Origin: AP-15 sp963777435
Lineage (GTDB): Bacteria > Pseudomonadota > Alphaproteobacteria > ATCC43930 > CGMCC-115725
Assembly (NCBI GenBank): GCA_963777435.1
Contig: CAVZQT010000001.1
Span: forward strand, 186,001 to 250,000
Length of the DNA: 64,000 nucleotides
Direction: 5' to 3'
Within the stretch, counting starts at the first letter, position 1, and every line of letters starts with the position of its first letter. Below, one piece after another: positions 18,176-27,365 of the stretch. The notes beneath the pieces are model-generated. The model worked only from the letters and a program-made list of their open reading frames with translations. It had not been told where the DNA came from and made no database searches. The translations under genes and the position numbers were made by a program.

Positions 18176-18521
18176 ACCGTCTCGCCGGGACGATCGCGTA
18201 GCCGGTCCAGCCAAAACGACAAGGCGCGGCTTCTTACCGGCGCGTTAGGTTTCGCGCGTTCGTCACCTGGAGGCCCGATGCGGTCGACACGCCAACAGTC
18301 CCGGTCTGGCCTACCCGCGCGATAGCCGATTGCCGATTGCCGATTGTCCGAAACGCTCATCTGCCCTCCCGCGAGACCGATATAGTTAAACATCGGCTTT
18401 TGCGGATAGGTTCCGAGACAGTTGTCACGTCGCGACTGCGGCGCTTTCGTCGTGCGGCCGATCCGATCGCCGCGAACCGAGATCAGAAGTCCGACTGGGC
18501 GATGCCGGCTTCGTGAGCGCG
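18176..18521 (+). other. Intergenic stretch between convergent genes
   Basis: About 345 bp with no convincing gene, between two converging coding regions. It contains a short microrepeat (GATTGCC-type units, three times, around 18321-18345). The minus-strand open frame here lacks a ribosome site and recognisable sequence. No terminator hairpin with a T run was seen. Confidence 0.5.
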
Positions 18522-19517
18522 TCAGCGCGCCTCGCCGACAAAGCTATTCTGCAATGTCGCCAAACGATCGCGCGCGGCGGGCGAGAGCGGCCCCTTATTC
18601 GCCGCAGCGGCTGCGGTTTCGAGCTGATCGAGCGTCGAAAAGCCGACAAGGGCCGTCGACACCGCGGGATGCGCGATCACATAGCGGATCGCCGCGTCGA
18701 CCAGGCTGCCGGCATGTCCTTCGCGCAGGACCGGTTCGAGCCGCCGCGCCCGCTCGACATCGACCCCATAGTCGCGGCCCGTGCCGATCGGGTCGACCCT
18801 CGGCGAGCCCAGCGGGTGGCGGTCCTCGCTGCCGCTTAACGCGCCGGCGGCGAGCACACGGATCGCGATCACCCCCATCTCCGCGGCTTTGGTATGCGCC
18901 AGCAGATCGGCGAAATTATGCGCCGGATACCCCGCCGCCACGCTTCTGCCGGCGCTCGGGTTCAGCATGTTGTAGCTGACCTGGGCAGTATCGAAGACAC
19001 GCGCATCGGCCACTCGATGCAGCGCCGCGGTGTCGCCGACCGCGGTGATGCCATAGAACCGCGTCTTGCCTTGTTCGCGCAGCCGCTCGAAAGCCGGCAC
19101 GACCTCGCCCAGCACGATTTCCGGGGTCAGATCGGCGTCCTGTCCATTGGCGAGGATGTGGTTGTGCAATTGAAACAGATCGACATGGTCGAGCTGCAGC
19201 CGTTGCAGGCTCGCCTCCAACGAGGCGGTCACGGCAGCGGCGATATTGCGACGTTCAGCGGCCGGAACCCGCACCTTGGTGCCGAGATAGAGGCTGGGCT
19301 TCAGGCTTTTCAGCACCCGGCCGAGATTGCGCTCCAACTCGCCATTGCCGTACATCGCGGCGGTGTCGAAATAATTGATGCCGAGTTCGAGGGCGCGCGC
19401 GACCGCCCGCTCTTGATCGGCCGCGTCACCCTTGACCATCAATCCGCCGACCGCGCCGCAGCCAAAGCCCAATACCGAGACCTCAAGTCCGGTCCGGCCT
19501 AGCCTCCGCATTTGCAT
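18522..19517 (-). CDS. Aldo/keto reductase
   Basis: A 331-residue AKR of the bacterial branch near AKR11-15. It starts with MRRLGRTGLEVSVLGFGCGA. The catalytic tetrad is visible as Asp and Tyr in NYFDTAAMYGNGE (about residues 50-55), Lys in LGTKVRVP (about 81) and His in LFQLHNH (about 115). NADPH-dependent reduction of an aldehyde or ketone is expected; the substrate is open. It lies 42 bp downstream of leuB on the same strand, so it may be the last gene of the leu transcript. Confidence 0.85.
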   Translation of the reverse strand: MQMRRLGRTGLEVSVLGFGCGAVGGLMVKGDAADQERAVARALELGINYFDTAAMYGNGELERNLGRVLKSLKPSLYLGTKVRVPAAERRNIAAAVTASLEASLQRLQLDHVDLFQLHNHILANGQDADLTPEIVLGEVVPAFERLREQGKTRFYGITAVGDTAALHRVADARVFDTAQVSYNMLNPSAGRSVAAGYPAHNFADLLAHTKAAEMGVIAIRVLAAGALSGSEDRHPLGSPRVDPIGTGRDYGVDVERARRLEPVLREGHAGSLVDAAIRYVIAHPAVSTALVGFSTLDQLETAAAAANKGPLSPAARDRLATLQNSFVGEAR

Positions 19518-19559
19518 GGCTTTCCTCCGTCGTTCGATCCGCCCCGTGTTTCGTCGGCT

Positions 19560-20678
19560 TCAGATCGCCCTTTCGATCTCGCCCAGGATCGCGTCGCCCA
19601 TCGCACGGGTCGAGACACCGGCGCTGCCGGGCCGGGCGATGTCGTTGGTGCGAATGCCGGTGTCGAGCACCCGGCGCACTGCATTTTCGACGAGATCGGC
19701 CTCCTCGCTCATATCGAACGAATAGCGCAGCATCATCGCGAAGGAGAGGATGCAGGCGAGCGGATTGGCGACATCTTTGCCGGCAATGTCGGGAGCGCTG
19801 CCATGCACCGGCTCGTAGAGCGCCTTGCGCCGCCCGGTCGCGTCCGCCGGGCCGAGCGAGGCCGAAGGCAGCATGCCAAGCGACCCGGTCAGCATCGCTG
19901 CGCAATCCGACAACAGATCGCCAAACAAATTACTGGTGACGATCACGTCGAACTGCTTGGGATTGCGCACCAGCTGCATCGCGCAATTATCGGCGTACAT
20001 GAACGATAATTCGATATCGGGGTAATCGGCGTCGCGCAATCGTTGCGCCACCTCGCGCCACAGCCCGCCCAATTCCATGACGTTGGCCTTGTCGACCTCG
20101 CACACGCGGCCGTGGCGCTTTCGCGCCAATTCGCAAGCAACACGAACCACGCGCTCGATCTCATCCTCGCCGTAGACTTCGGTGTTGATGCCGCGGCGAG
20201 TGCCGTTGGACAGCGTTTCGATGCCGCGCGGCTCGCCAAAATAGATGCCGCCGGTCAATTCGCGCACGATCATCAGATCGAGTCCGGCGACCAGATCGCG
20301 TTTCAGGCTCGACGCATCGGCAAGCGCCTCGAACACCACCGCCGGGCGCAGATTGGCAAACAGATCCATTTCCTTGCGCAGGCGCAGCAAACCGCGCTCG
20401 GGCCATAATTCGAACGGCAATTTCTCCCATTTCGGGCCGCCGACTGAGCCAAACAGCACCGCGTCACTCGACAATGCTTTTTGCAACGTCGCTTCGGTCA
20501 GCGGCGTGCCGTGCGCGTCATAGGCAGCGCCGCCGACCAGATCCTCGGCGACATCAAAGCTGGCAATACGCCGGCGGTCGAACAAATGGACGATGCGCAA
20601 GACCTCGCGCATGATCTCGGGGCCGATGCCGTCGCCCGGCAATACCAATACTTTGCGGTTCGAATGCGATTGAACCAT
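19560..20678 (-). CDS. leuB: 3-isopropylmalate dehydrogenase
   Basis: 372 residues, the normal length. It oxidatively decarboxylates 3-isopropylmalate to 2-oxoisocaproate with NAD+, the third step of leucine synthesis. Evidence: LVLPGDGIGPEIMREV at the N-terminus, ELTGGIYFGEPRG, the metal-binding NLFGDLLSDCAAMLTGSLGMLPSASLG in its two halves, and EPVHGSAPDIAGKDVANPLA. It follows leuD, separated by about 95 bp holding a palindromic repeat. Homodimeric, cytosolic. Confidence 0.96.
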   Translation of the reverse strand: MVQSHSNRKVLVLPGDGIGPEIMREVLRIVHLFDRRRIASFDVAEDLVGGAAYDAHGTPLTEATLQKALSSDAVLFGSVGGPKWEKLPFELWPERGLLRLRKEMDLFANLRPAVVFEALADASSLKRDLVAGLDLMIVRELTGGIYFGEPRGIETLSNGTRRGINTEVYGEDEIERVVRVACELARKRHGRVCEVDKANVMELGGLWREVAQRLRDADYPDIELSFMYADNCAMQLVRNPKQFDVIVTSNLFGDLLSDCAAMLTGSLGMLPSASLGPADATGRRKALYEPVHGSAPDIAGKDVANPLACILSFAMMLRYSFDMSEEADLVENAVRRVLDTGIRTNDIARPGSAGVSTRAMGDAILGEIERAI

Positions 20679-20694
20679 TCGCCACTCCCTCGAC

Positions 20695-20756
20695 CGTCAA
20701 TGCCCGGCCTTAAGCCGGGCATCCAGATGGCCGGGTCAGGGCCCGGCCATGACGAC
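20695..20756 (-). repeat. REP-like palindromic repeat between leuD and leuB
   Basis: Two adjacent palindromes: TGCCCGGCCTTAAGCCGGGCA at 20701-20721 and GGCCGGGTCAGGGCCCGGCC at 20729-20748. The shape and the GTCAATGCCCGG/CATGACGACC edges are like intergenic palindromes spread through many alphaproteobacterial genomes. As RNA it would fold into two hairpins in the leuD-leuB spacer and could adjust the relative amounts of the two products. Confidence 0.6.
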
Positions 20757-20774
20757 CAAAAACAACCGATCTGC

Positions 20775-21398
20775 TCACCGTTGGGTCATGCCGAACTGCC
20801 ACGGGCGCGACAACCGCGCCTTTTCTTCATAGGAGGCGATCTCGGCTACTTTCTGCTCGGTCAACCCGATGTCGTCGAGGCCGTTCAACAGGCAGTGCTT
20901 GCGAAATGCATCAACCTCGAAATGCACCTTCTCACCATCCGGGCGGGTGATCGTCTGGCTTTCGAGATCGACCGTCATGACCGCGTTGGCGCCTTTCTTG
21001 GCGTCCTCCATCAATTCATCGCAGATCTCTTTTGGCAGCGCGATCGGCAGGATCCCGTTCTTGAAGCAGTTATTGTAAAAGATGTCGGCAAAACTTGGCG
21101 CGATTACGCAGCGGATGCCGAAATCGAGCAATGCCCACGGCGCGTGTTCGCGGCTCGACCCGCAGCCGAAATTGTCGGCGCCGATCAGGATTTTGGCGTT
21201 GCGATAAGGCGCTTGGTTCAGCACGAAATCGGGGTTCTCCGACCCGTCCGCGCGAAACCGGATCTCCTGGAACAGCCACTGCGACAGGCCGGTCCGCTTG
21301 ATCGTTTTCAAATAGATTGCCGGAAAGATCTTGTCGGTATCGAGATTGATGATCGGCAGCGGCGCCGCGACACCGGTCAACTCAGTGAATTTTTCCAT
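20775..21398 (-). CDS. leuD: 3-isopropylmalate dehydratase small subunit
   Basis: 207 residues. It forms the mobile domain of isopropylmalate isomerase with LeuC. Motifs: PLPIINLDTDKIFPAIYLKT at the start, LIGADNFGCGSSREHAPWAL in the centre, and FADIFYNNCFKNGILPIALP. The ATG at 21398 gives the standard LeuD start (MEKFTELTG); upstream in-frame sequence is not like LeuD. Unlike in most relatives, leuC does not lie directly before it: a two-gene insertion of about 800 bp separates the two. Confidence 0.95.
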   Translation of the reverse strand: MEKFTELTGVAAPLPIINLDTDKIFPAIYLKTIKRTGLSQWLFQEIRFRADGSENPDFVLNQAPYRNAKILIGADNFGCGSSREHAPWALLDFGIRCVIAPSFADIFYNNCFKNGILPIALPKEICDELMEDAKKGANAVMTVDLESQTITRPDGEKVHFEVDAFRKHCLLNGLDDIGLTEQKVAEIASYEEKARLSRPWQFGMTQR

Positions 21399-21427
21399 CG
21401 AAGATCCCTTTGGTGGATAGTGCGCCA

Positions 21428-21868
21428 TCATTTCGCGGCTATATGCCTGTCTGCATCGATCGTCCTCCCTGCAGCAACGGCCAGTGCGTGACCGACCCAC
21501 CGGTCCAGGCCGTGAACAAAGGACGCTTCGATGATTGACCGGAGCAGCGACCCCTCGTCGTGTGCCGACCATTGTTTGCCAGGGTTTACGCAACTGGTCA
21601 GCTGGTGCAGGACTTCGTTTATCTGCTCGACTTTATCGAGGTCTGCGTCCGAAACCGGCCGGTCGACAAGCATCGCTCGAATGGCGACGGTCAGGTCGTG
21701 CGCGAAGTTACATAAGAAGGTGCTCCTCGTCGCCAAGTCCGAGCGCTCAAAGGCTGCAATGATCAACTCGACGTCCAGTGGTTGACCGCGGACTACTCTA
21801 CCGTCGGCGTATTGGATGGTTGGCCCATAGAGCCGTCTGTTCGCCTCGAGATCATCGGTGGCTGTCAT
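21428..21868 (-). CDS. Hypothetical protein, 146 residues, in the leuC-leuD gap
   Basis: A hydrophilic, probably all-helical cytosolic protein. It starts MTATDDLEANRRLYGPTIQY and has a central stretch (VELIIAAFERSDLATRSTFL, then HDLTVAIRAMLVDRPVSDAD) and a C-terminal helix around ASFVHGLDRWVGHALAVAAG. No known domain is recognised. The gene lies about 55 bp downstream of the ParB-like microprotein and ends 30 bp before leuD, all on the same strand. The pair looks like a mobile or toxin-antitoxin-like cassette dropped into the leucine operon; this is inference from position and size. Confidence 0.6.
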   Translation of the reverse strand: MTATDDLEANRRLYGPTIQYADGRVVRGQPLDVELIIAAFERSDLATRSTFLCNFAHDLTVAIRAMLVDRPVSDADLDKVEQINEVLHQLTSCVNPGKQWSAHDEGSLLRSIIEASFVHGLDRWVGHALAVAAGRTIDADRHIAAK

Positions 21869-21923
21869 TACCTACTGAACCCGTAGCTTGGTTTACAATC
21901 TTTCAATTACGCGCAAAACGCTG

Positions 21924-22073
21924 TCATTCGACGATGTCACGCGGAAGTTCATCGACCGCATAGCCGCGCTCCTGAAGGACCTTGATTCGGGTATTTCCCT
22001 GAAAGACCCGCCCATCTGGTTTCACTCGCAATGCTTCCTTGTTGTCGGGGCTCGGTCGAAGCGACTCGACCAT
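21924..22073 (-). CDS. ParB-like microprotein in the leuC-leuD gap
   Basis: A short reading frame not obvious from size alone. From the ATG at 22073 it encodes 49 residues including EALRVKPDGRVFQGNTRIKV and LQERGYAVDELPRDIVE. The DGxxxxGNTRIxVLxERG pattern is that of the ParB/sulfiredoxin-like fold, found in a set of small proteins of unknown role. Convincing coding sequence in the same frame continues upstream to about 22151 (IHDAVYEQDPKARRSLEH), but no standard start codon is found there, so the true start is unresolved or hidden by a sequence error. It reads toward the 146-residue gene. Confidence is moderate because the frame is short. Confidence 0.55.
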   Translation of the reverse strand: MVESLRPSPDNKEALRVKPDGRVFQGNTRIKVLQERGYAVDELPRDIVE

Positions 22074-22194
22074 CTCATCAGTCGGGCGGCTGCGATGATG
22101 TTCAAGGCTTCTCCTCGCCTTTGGGTCCTGCTCGTATACCGCGTCGTGGATACGCCGAAGCGGCGGCAGTTGCCTGCCGCTCGAATGCTTCGCG

Positions 22195-23612
22195 TCAGCC
22201 GAGTTGGCGGACGTCGGCGAGGTGGCCGGTGACGGCGGCGGCGGCGGCCATTGCCGGGCCCATCAGGTGGCTCTTGGCGTTTTTGCCCTGGCGGCCTTCG
22301 AAATTGCGGTTTGAGGTCGTCGCCACGCGTTCGCCGTTCATCGCCTTGTCGTCGTTCATCGACATGCACATCGAGCAACCGGCGTCGCGCCATTGGAAGC
22401 CGGCTTCGAGGAAGATGCGGTCTAGCCCTTCCTCTTCGGCCTGGTGCTTGACGTGCCCCGAGCCCGGGACCACCAGAGCGGTAACGCCGTCGGCGACGCG
22501 GCGGCCTTTGGCGATCGCGGCGGCAGCGCGCAAATCCTCGATTCGGCTGTTGGTGCACGAGCCGATAAAGACACGCTGCACCGGCACCTCTGTCAGCAGC
22601 GTGTTCGGCTTCAATTGCATATATTGCAACGCGCGCTCGATCGCCGCGCGCTTGAGCGGGTCGTCGATTTGCGCCGGGTCGGGTACCCGGCCGGTCACGG
22701 GCGCGGCCTGCTCGGGATTGGTGCCCCAGGTGACGTGGGGCGCTATGTCGGCCGCGTCGAGATATGCCTCCTTGTCGTATTTCGCGCCGGGATCGGAGGG
22801 AAGCGTGCGCCAATAGGCGACCGCTTGTTCCCACGCCGCACCCTTGGGCGCGTAGGGGCGTCCCATGACATAGGCGATCGTTTTTTCGTCCGGCGCGACA
22901 AGCCCGGCGCGCGCGCCAGCTTCGATCGACATGTTGCACACCGTCATGCGGCCTTCCATCGACATGTCGCGAAAGGTGCTGCCGGCATATTCGAACACAT
23001 GCCCGGTGCCGCCGGCAGTGCCGATCTTAGCGATGATCGCGAGGATCACGTCCTTCGGGCTGACCCCGGCGCCTAGGCTGCCATTCACCTCGATGAGCAT
23101 GTTCTTGGCTGGCGCCTGGATCAATGTCTGGGTGGCGAGGACATGCTCGACCTCCGAGGTGCCGATGCCAAAGGCGAGCGCCCCCAAAGCGCCATGCGTC
23201 GCCGTATGGCTGTCGCCGCACACGATCGTCATGCCGGGCTGGCTCAAGCCTTGCTCGGGTCCGATGATGTGGACAATCCCCTGATCGATGCTGTCGATCG
23301 GGAAATACGGAACGCCGAATTCCCTGACGTTGCGCTCGAGGGTGTCGACCTGCAGCTTCGAGTTCGGGCTCGGTGATGCCCGGCGACGCCGGCGCTGCGG
23401 TTGGTGGTCGGGATGTTGTGGTCGGCGACCGCCATTGTCGCATCGGGACGGCGCACCTTGCGGCCGGCGAGCTTCAAGCCTTCAAAGGCTTGCGGTGTGG
23501 TGACCTCGTGGATCAAGTGCAGATCGATGTAGATCAGGTAGGTGCCTTCGCCTTGCGGGGCGATGACGTGATTGTCCCAGATCTTGTCGAACAGCGTGCG
23601 CGGCGCAGCCAT
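22195..23612 (-). CDS. leuC: 3-isopropylmalate dehydratase large subunit (two apparent frameshifts)
   Basis: The iron-sulfur subunit of isopropylmalate isomerase, 470 residues when repaired. The N-terminus (MAAPRTLFDKIWDNHVI, VADHNIPTTNRSAGVAG) is in one frame and the remainder (KLQVDTLERNVREFGVPYFP, GMTIVCGDSHTATHGALGAL, FIGSCTNSRIEDLRAAA) in another. Two extra bases, one near 23378 and one in the GGG at 23366-23368, account for it. Cluster cysteines are in GSCTNSR and further on in CSMCMSMN. The gene follows rplS by 5 bp. All residues needed for catalysis are present, so the gene is probably intact in the cell. Confidence 0.93.
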
Positions 23613-23617
23613 GGCTC

Positions 23618-24056
23618 TTACTCCGAGGGATTGTCATCGGCGGCGGCAGCAGCCGCCGGGCGCGGCGCCGATGCCGCTGTTCCTGGCGGCCGCTGTCGCG
23701 AGGCGCGTTCGGCGATGCGCGCCCGTTTGCCGGTGAGGCCACGCAGATAGTAAAGCTTGGCGCGGCGCACAACGCCGCGGCGGACGACTTCGATCGCGGT
23801 AATGCGCGGCGAATGCAGCGGAAAGACGCGCTCCACACCCTCGCCATACGAAATCTTGCGCAAGGTAAAGCTCGAATTGACGCCGGCGTTTTTGCGGCCG
23901 ATGCACACCCCTTCAAAGGCTTGGATGCGCTCGCGCTCGCCCTCGACGACACGCAGGCTGACCCGCACCGTGTCGCCGGGCTCGAATTTCGGCACCGGGC
24001 GGGCGGCCGAGGAGCTTTTCGACCTGCTCGCGTTCCAATTGCTGAAGAAGGTTCAT
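23618..24056 (-). CDS. rplS: 50S ribosomal protein L19 (one apparent frameshift)
   Basis: L19 sits at the 30S-50S interface. The N-terminus MNLLQQLEREQVEKLLGRP (start 24056, overlapping trmD by 4 bp) lies in one frame and the core VPKFEPGDTVRVSL, GERERIQAFEGVCIGRKNAG, FPLHSPRITAIEVVRRG in another. One surplus C within the CCC at about 23998-24002 explains it. Corrected length is about 145 residues. The C-terminal Ala/Pro-rich tail after SRQRPPG is longer than in E. coli, as in many alphaproteobacteria. An essential gene, which supports sequence error over decay. Confidence 0.93.
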
Positions 24057-24792
24057 CCTTCGACCTCTCGACTGAATGGAGCGTCACTCCCGACCACATG
24101 GCCAGGGGCGGCCAGATAGCGTTCCCACAAATCGCCGCGGCGCTCGCGCGTCAGCCGCTCGGCTTCGGCCCGCCGCCACGCGCGGATGCGGCCGTGGTCG
24201 CCCGAGACCAGCACCTCCGGCACCGGCCGGCCCTGCCACAATTGGGGCCGCGTATACTGCGGATATTCGAGCAGCCCGTCGGCAAAGCTCTCCTCGGTAA
24301 GCCCCTCGGCATCGCCGACGACACCCGGCAGCAATCGCACGCAAGCATCGATCAGCGCAATCGCCGCCGGCTCGCCGCCAGACAACACAAAATCGCCGAG
24401 GCTGACTTCCTCGATCGCCCGGGCCTCGATGACGCGCTCGTCGATCCCCTCGAAACGGCCGCAAATCAACGTGACACCCGGACCTGCGGCGAGTTCGCGC
24501 CACCCTGGCCTGATCGAGCCGCCGGCCGCGCGGCGACAGCAGGATCAGCGGCCCGATCCCGCCGGCGCCGGCGATTGCGGCGTCCAACTACGTCCGGACG
24601 CATCACCATGCCCGGCCCGCCGCCAAATGGCGCGTCGTCGACCGAGCGATGCTTGTCCTGCGCAAAGTCGCGGATATCGACGGTTTCGAGCTGCCACAGC
24701 CCGGCCCGCAACGCCTTGCCGGCGAGCGAATAGGCGAGCGGTCCCGGCAGCATTTCGGGGAAGATCGTCAATACCGTCGCCCGCCAGGTCAT
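24053..24792 (-). CDS. trmD: tRNA (guanine37-N1)-methyltransferase (two apparent frameshifts)
   Basis: TrmD methylates G37 of tRNAs with S-adenosylmethionine and prevents frameshifting. N-terminal part: WRATVLTIFPEMLPGPLAYS and DDAPFGGGPGMVMRPDVV. The middle (DAAIAGAGGIGPLILLSPRG) and the C-terminal part (ICGRFEGIDERVIEARAIEE, LGDFVLSGGEPAAIALIDA, the trefoil-knot SAM site) lie in two other frames. Single surplus bases near 24588 and 24512 restore one frame of about 245 residues. The start overlaps the rimM stop (ATGA), the stop overlaps rplS. Confidence 0.93.
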
Positions 24793-25341
24793 GCCTCTTC
24801 CTCGACCGGGATCGGCGCGTCCTCGGCATCGTCCAGCAGCCCCGGCGGCGGGTCGACGACAAGCCGCCCGGCCTCGATGTCGATGACCGGCACGATCGCG
24901 CGGGTAAACGGCACCATCGCCGGCGGGGCTCCGCTGCGCTCGATTTCGAGTGTGTCGCCGGCGCCAAAATCATGGACCGCACGCACCCGGCCGAGCGGTG
25001 TCCCGTCCGTCAGCACCGTGGCGAGCCCGATCAAATCGGCGTGGTAGTATTCCTCGTCTTCCGGCGGCGGCAGCGCTGCGCGCGGCAGATAAAGCCGCAG
25101 CCCTCGCAATGCCTCGGCGCGGTTGCGGTCGTCCACGCCCGATAGGCGTCCGATCAACACCCCCTTGGCGGCACCGAGCAGGCGCAATTCCAGCCGCCGC
25201 ATCGCCGCTCTCGTCGGCAAGCGGACCATAGGCGGCGACATCCTCGGGACGAGCGGTAAAGCTTTTGATGCGCACCGCACCCGTCACCCCATGAGGGCCG
25301 GTGACGACTCCGACGCAAACTTGCTTTTCCGCCGTTGACAT
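24789..25341 (-). CDS. rimM: Ribosome maturation factor RimM (one apparent frameshift)
   Basis: RimM helps mature the 30S head, binding S19. N-terminus: CVGVVTGPHGVTGAVRIKSF, then PEDVAAYGPLADES. The remaining RimM and PRC-barrel part (AAKGVLIGRLSGVDDRNRAE, YHADLIGLATVLTDG, VPVIDIEAGRLVVDPP) is in a second frame. One extra G near 25207 joins the frames; corrected length is about 183 residues. It starts 34 bp after rpsP and overlaps trmD, so translation is coupled. Confidence 0.92.
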
Positions 25342-25375
25342 GGTTCACGCCCGACAAGTCGCCGAGGATCAGCGC

Positions 25376-25735
25376 CTAGCTGCTGCCGGCAGCCGCCGCG
25401 GTGGCTTCGGCAGCGGCTTTCATACGTTCTTGTGCCTTGGCTTTTGGCGCCGATTTGATCGGCGTCTCACGCATCGGCGGCTTTTCGATCAATCCCGCCT
25501 CGCCGAGAAACCGTGCGACCCGATCGGTCGGCAATGCGCCCACACCCAGCCAATGCTGGACCCGCTCAGTCTTAAGCTTGACACGATCGGCATGACCGCG
25601 GTCGAGCATCGGATTGTAGGTTCCGACCCGCTCGATAAAGCGGCCGTCGCGCGGACTGCGCGAGTCGGCGACGACAATGCTGTAATAAGGCCGCTTTTTG
25701 GCGCCGCCGCGCGCCAGACGGATTTTTAACGACAT
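25376..25735 (-). CDS. rpsP: 30S ribosomal protein S16
   Basis: 119 residues. MSLKIRLARGGAKKRPYYSI is the S16 signature, followed by GTYNPMLDRG and the core VKLKTERVQHWLGVGALPTD. The C-terminal extension after MRETPIKSA is rich in Lys, Ala and Glu, typical of alphaproteobacterial S16. It lies 25 bp downstream of ffh in the conserved ffh-rpsP-rimM-trmD-rplS order. Confidence 0.95.
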   Translation of the reverse strand: MSLKIRLARGGAKKRPYYSIVVADSRSPRDGRFIERVGTYNPMLDRGHADRVKLKTERVQHWLGVGALPTDRVARFLGEAGLIEKPPMRETPIKSAPKAKAQERMKAAAEATAAAAGSS

Positions 25736-25760
25736 CGTTTCACTCCGCTATTCCAGCCGG

Positions 25761-27142
25761 CTAATGGCGAAGCCCGGCGCCCGGCATCAGCCCGGCAAGG
25801 CCGTGCCGCGCCAAACCCTTAGGCCCAAGCTTCTTCATCTTTTTCATCATGTCGGCCATGTCCTGGTACTGCTTCAACAGCCGATTGATCTCCTGCACCG
25901 AGGTTCCCGAGCCGCCGGCGATGCGCCGCCGGCGCGAGCCGTTCAGCAATTTCGGGTTGCGCCGCTCGTTCTTGGTCATCGACGAGATGATCGCTTCCTG
26001 GCGCTTGATGATGCTCTCGTCGATATTGGCGTCGCCGAGCTGCTTCTTGAGCTTGCCGAACACCCGGCAGCATCGACAGCATGCCGCCCATCCCGCCCAT
26101 GCGGCGGATCTGGCGCAGTTGGCCGGCAAGGTCGTCGAGATCGAAATTGCCCTTGGCCATCTTGGCCGCGAGCTTTTCGGCTTCGTCCCGGTCGACGGTT
26201 TCAGCCGCCTTCTCTACCAGGCTGACGACATCGCCCATCCCGAGAATGCGGCCGGCGATGCGCTCGGGATGAAACGGTTCCAGCGCGCCGATCCGCTCGC
26301 CGGTGCCGATAAAGACGATCGGTTTGCCGGTGATCTGGCGCATCGACAATGCCGCCCCGCCGCGGGCATCGCCGTCGACCCGGGTCAAGCACGATGCCGG
26401 TGATCGACGCGCGCTCGCTAAACGCCTTGGCGAGATTGACCGCGTCCTGGCCGGTCATCGCATCGGCGACGAGCAAACTCTGATGCGGGCGCGCCACATC
26501 GCCGACCGCCGCCACTTCGAGCATCAGCTCTTCGTTGATGTGGAGGCGCCCGGCGGTGTCGTAGATCACGACGTCGTAACCTTGGGTACGGGCGGTTTCG
26601 AGCGCGCGCCGGGTGATCGCGACCGGGTTCTCGCCGGGCACGACCGGCAAGCTGGTAACGCCGATCTGACGGCCGAGCACGGCAAGCTGTTCCTGCGCCG
26701 CTGGGCGTTGCACGTCGAGCGAGGCAAGCAATACCTTTTTGCGGTCGCGCTGTTTCAGCCGGTTCGCGATCTTGCCGGCAGTCGTGGTTTTGCCCGAGCC
26801 TTGCAGCCCGACCAGCATGACGCCGACCGGCGCCGGCGCGTTCAGATCGAGCTCCTCGGTCGTATTATCGCCCGGCCCGCCGCCCAGCACCTCGACCAAA
26901 TGGTCGTGGACGATCTTGACCACCATCTGCGCCGGGGTCACCGAGCGTAGCACCTCTTGCCCCAGGGCCTTTTCGCGGACCGCGGCGATAAAGTCGCGCA
27001 CGACCGGCAACGCGACATCGGCCTCGAGGAGAGCGACCCGGATTTCGCGCATCGCGGTGCCGACATCGGCCTCGGTCAGCGCACCATACCGGCGCAGCCG
27101 GTCGAAAACATCGCCAAGACGGTCGGTCAGGCTATCGAACAT
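25761..27142 (-). CDS. ffh: Signal recognition particle protein Ffh (two apparent frameshifts)
   Basis: Ffh binds 4.5S RNA and signal peptides and targets proteins to the membrane through FtsY. N domain: MFDSLTDRLGDVFDRLRRYG. G domain: MLVGLQGSGKTTTAGKIANR (P-loop), DTAGRLHINEELM, VADAMTGQDAVN. From TRVDGDARGGAALSM the homology is in a second frame (GKPIVFIGTGER), and from FGKLKKQLGDANIDES in a third, where the methionine-rich M domain ends DMADMMKKMKKLG. Surplus bases near 26387 and 26063 explain both steps. The start at 27142 is where Ffh proteins begin; the in-frame extension upstream is not conserved. Confidence 0.94.
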
Positions 27143-27365
27143 CAGAATTCCCGAAGCTTTACCCAGCCGACAAAAAGAGCCAGTGCGCGACACTCGCGGA
27201 CTGGCGTCCCCTAATTCGGGCGGACCGCTTCCTCAGAAAGCGATCGATAAACGGTAGTTATGTCGCCTGATCATGTCAATGGCGCGGCTTCTCGCGGCCG
27301 ACAAGATAAGGCAGCGACCTTATCGACTGGGCCTTGGCGGAGCCGTGGAATATCTGTGGAATATC

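Noticed and set aside
18302..18345. Short GATTGCC repeats as a CRISPR-like array
   Set aside because: Units are only 7 bases without spacers; no cas gene in the window.
18142..18393. 83-codon minus-strand gene between the HExxH gene and the aldo/keto reductase
   Set aside because: Overlaps the end of the HExxH gene, no ribosome site, no family features.
21888..22232. Plus-strand open frame of 114 codons in the leuC-leuD gap
   Set aside because: Antisense to the ParB-like microprotein, which has far better protein features.
22022..22939. 305-codon minus-strand open frame over the leuC 3' end
   Set aside because: Arg/Ala/Gly-rich shadow of leuC in another frame; the real short gene nearby is in a different frame (21924-22073).
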